Part shown: one piece after another, positions 5,716 to 5,964 of the stretch
Position numbering within the stretch: position 1 is the first letter of the stretch
Layout of the letters: every line of letters starts with the position of its first letter
NCBI GenBank assembly: GCA_023412515.1
Contig: JAEYNO010000353.1
Location: 1-5,964, forward strand
DNA: 5,964 bases
Direction: 5' to 3'
DNA from: Actinomycetes bacterium
GTDB lineage: Bacteria; Actinomycetota; Actinomycetes; Actinomycetales; Cellulomonadaceae
Made by a program: the position numbers and the translations under genes
Notes under the pieces: model-generated
The model's database searches: none
What the model saw: only the letters and a program-made list of their open reading frames with translations
What the model was told of the DNA's origin: nothing

Positions 5716-5844
5716 CGTGACCTCCAGGGTGGGTGGACGTGGCGAGGCGCGGGTGCGCGCGGGTGCGCGGTGCCGCGGGGCCGGCGGGCGGTCCCGTGGT
5801 GACGTCGTGCTCGTGCGGGCGGAGTGGGGTGGGGCCGGACGGGG
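5716..5844 (-). other. Spacer upstream of the ABC exporter operon
   Basis: This is a 129-bp GC-rich gap between the partial gene at the right edge and the ATPase start. The only clear signal is the GGAGGT ribosome binding site at 5720-5725. No TANNNT -10, strong hairpin or open frame with coding character was found, so it is unclear whether the exporter has its own promoter or is read through from upstream. Confidence 0.5.
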
Positions 5845-5964
5845 CTAGGCCGTGCGCTGGCGGATCTCGACGGTGCGGGTGACTGCGGCGTACGCCACGG
5901 CAGCGGCAGCGACGAGCGTGACCCCGCCGAGCAGCGGCGGCGCGGCGGCGGACCACGTGCGGGC
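5845..5964 (-). CDS. C-terminal fragment of a membrane protein (cut by window edge)
   Basis: This is an open frame of 39 codons running in from the right edge and ending at TAG (5845-5847). Its codons are strongly G/C-ending in the third position, as in the neighbouring genes. After ARTWSAAAPP it has a hydrophobic stretch, LLGGVTLVAAAAVAYAAV, and then a charged tail, TRTVEIRQRTA. This fits a final membrane helix with a short tail, probably cytoplasmic given its Arg residues. The family cannot be named from this piece. It could be an upstream member of the exporter operon or an unrelated membrane protein; the 129-bp gap leaves both open. Confidence 0.55.
   Translation of the reverse strand, partial: ARTWSAAAPPLLGGVTLVAAAAVAYAAVTRTVEIRQRTA

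Noticed and set aside
5751..5770. Two-copy 10-bp near-tandem repeat (GGGTGCGCGC / GGGTGCGCGG) upstream of the ATPase
   Set aside because: There are only two short copies in an extremely GC-rich spacer, well within what chance gives; no array and no positional logic.
3601..5802. A 733-codon plus-strand open frame antisense to the ABC operon
   Set aside because: It has low-complexity Arg/Ala/Ser composition and no recognisable motif, while the opposite strand carries complete ATPase and permease signatures.
4730..5956. Alternative 408-codon minus-strand frame over the ATPase gene
   Set aside because: The sequence is Arg/Ala/Gly-rich without motifs, and the +1-shifted frame contains every ABC ATPase motif.
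1..5964. Search for tRNA, rRNA, CRISPR array, insertion sequence or att-type repeats
   Set aside because: No CRISPR-like spaced repeats, transposase motifs, paired terminal repeats or tRNA-like cloverleaf sequence were seen on either strand.

Overview
The window is very GC-rich, with the G/C-ending codon use of an actinobacterium. All five supported genes lie on the minus strand. A secreted GH48 cellulase carrying a CBM2 module on a Pro-Thr linker points to a cellulolytic member of the Cellulomonas group (Micrococcales). This placement is inferred from gene content; no marker gene is present.

Reading along the minus strand (high to low coordinates): (i) 5845-5964 is the last 39 codons of an unidentified protein with a C-terminal membrane helix. 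(ii) 5716-5844 is a 129-bp spacer with no recognisable promoter. (iii) 4735-5715 and 3858-4733 form a two-gene operon for an ABC-2 type exporter (DrrA/DrrB-like ATPase, then permease). One base separates the two genes, and a perfect GGAGGT inside the ATPase 3' end serves the permease. (iv) 3611-3857 holds a terminator-like hairpin at the permease stop, a near match to the actinobacterial CelR/CebR cellulose-regulator box, a LacI-type half-site core, a 12-bp hairpin and a 15-bp direct repeat. (v) 1070-3610 encodes the GH48 reducing-end exocellulase with signal peptide, catalytic domain, Pro-Thr linker and CBM2. (vi) 848-1069 holds a strong hairpin terminator for the cellulase, a second inverted repeat and a probable leaderless promoter. 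(vii) 1-847 is the N-terminal part of a NarL-type sensor histidine kinase, cut by the window edge just before the expected phosphoacceptor histidine.

The cellulase is probably its own transcription unit, induced by cello-oligosaccharides through a LacI-family repressor; the exporter and the kinase look like separate units, and nothing seen here links them to cellulose use. No wholly new system is evident. The most useful leads are the candidate cellulose-regulator operator, the four-run G-quadruplex motif on the template strand of the linker, and the leaderless kinase promoter. All positions and motif matches were worked out by hand.
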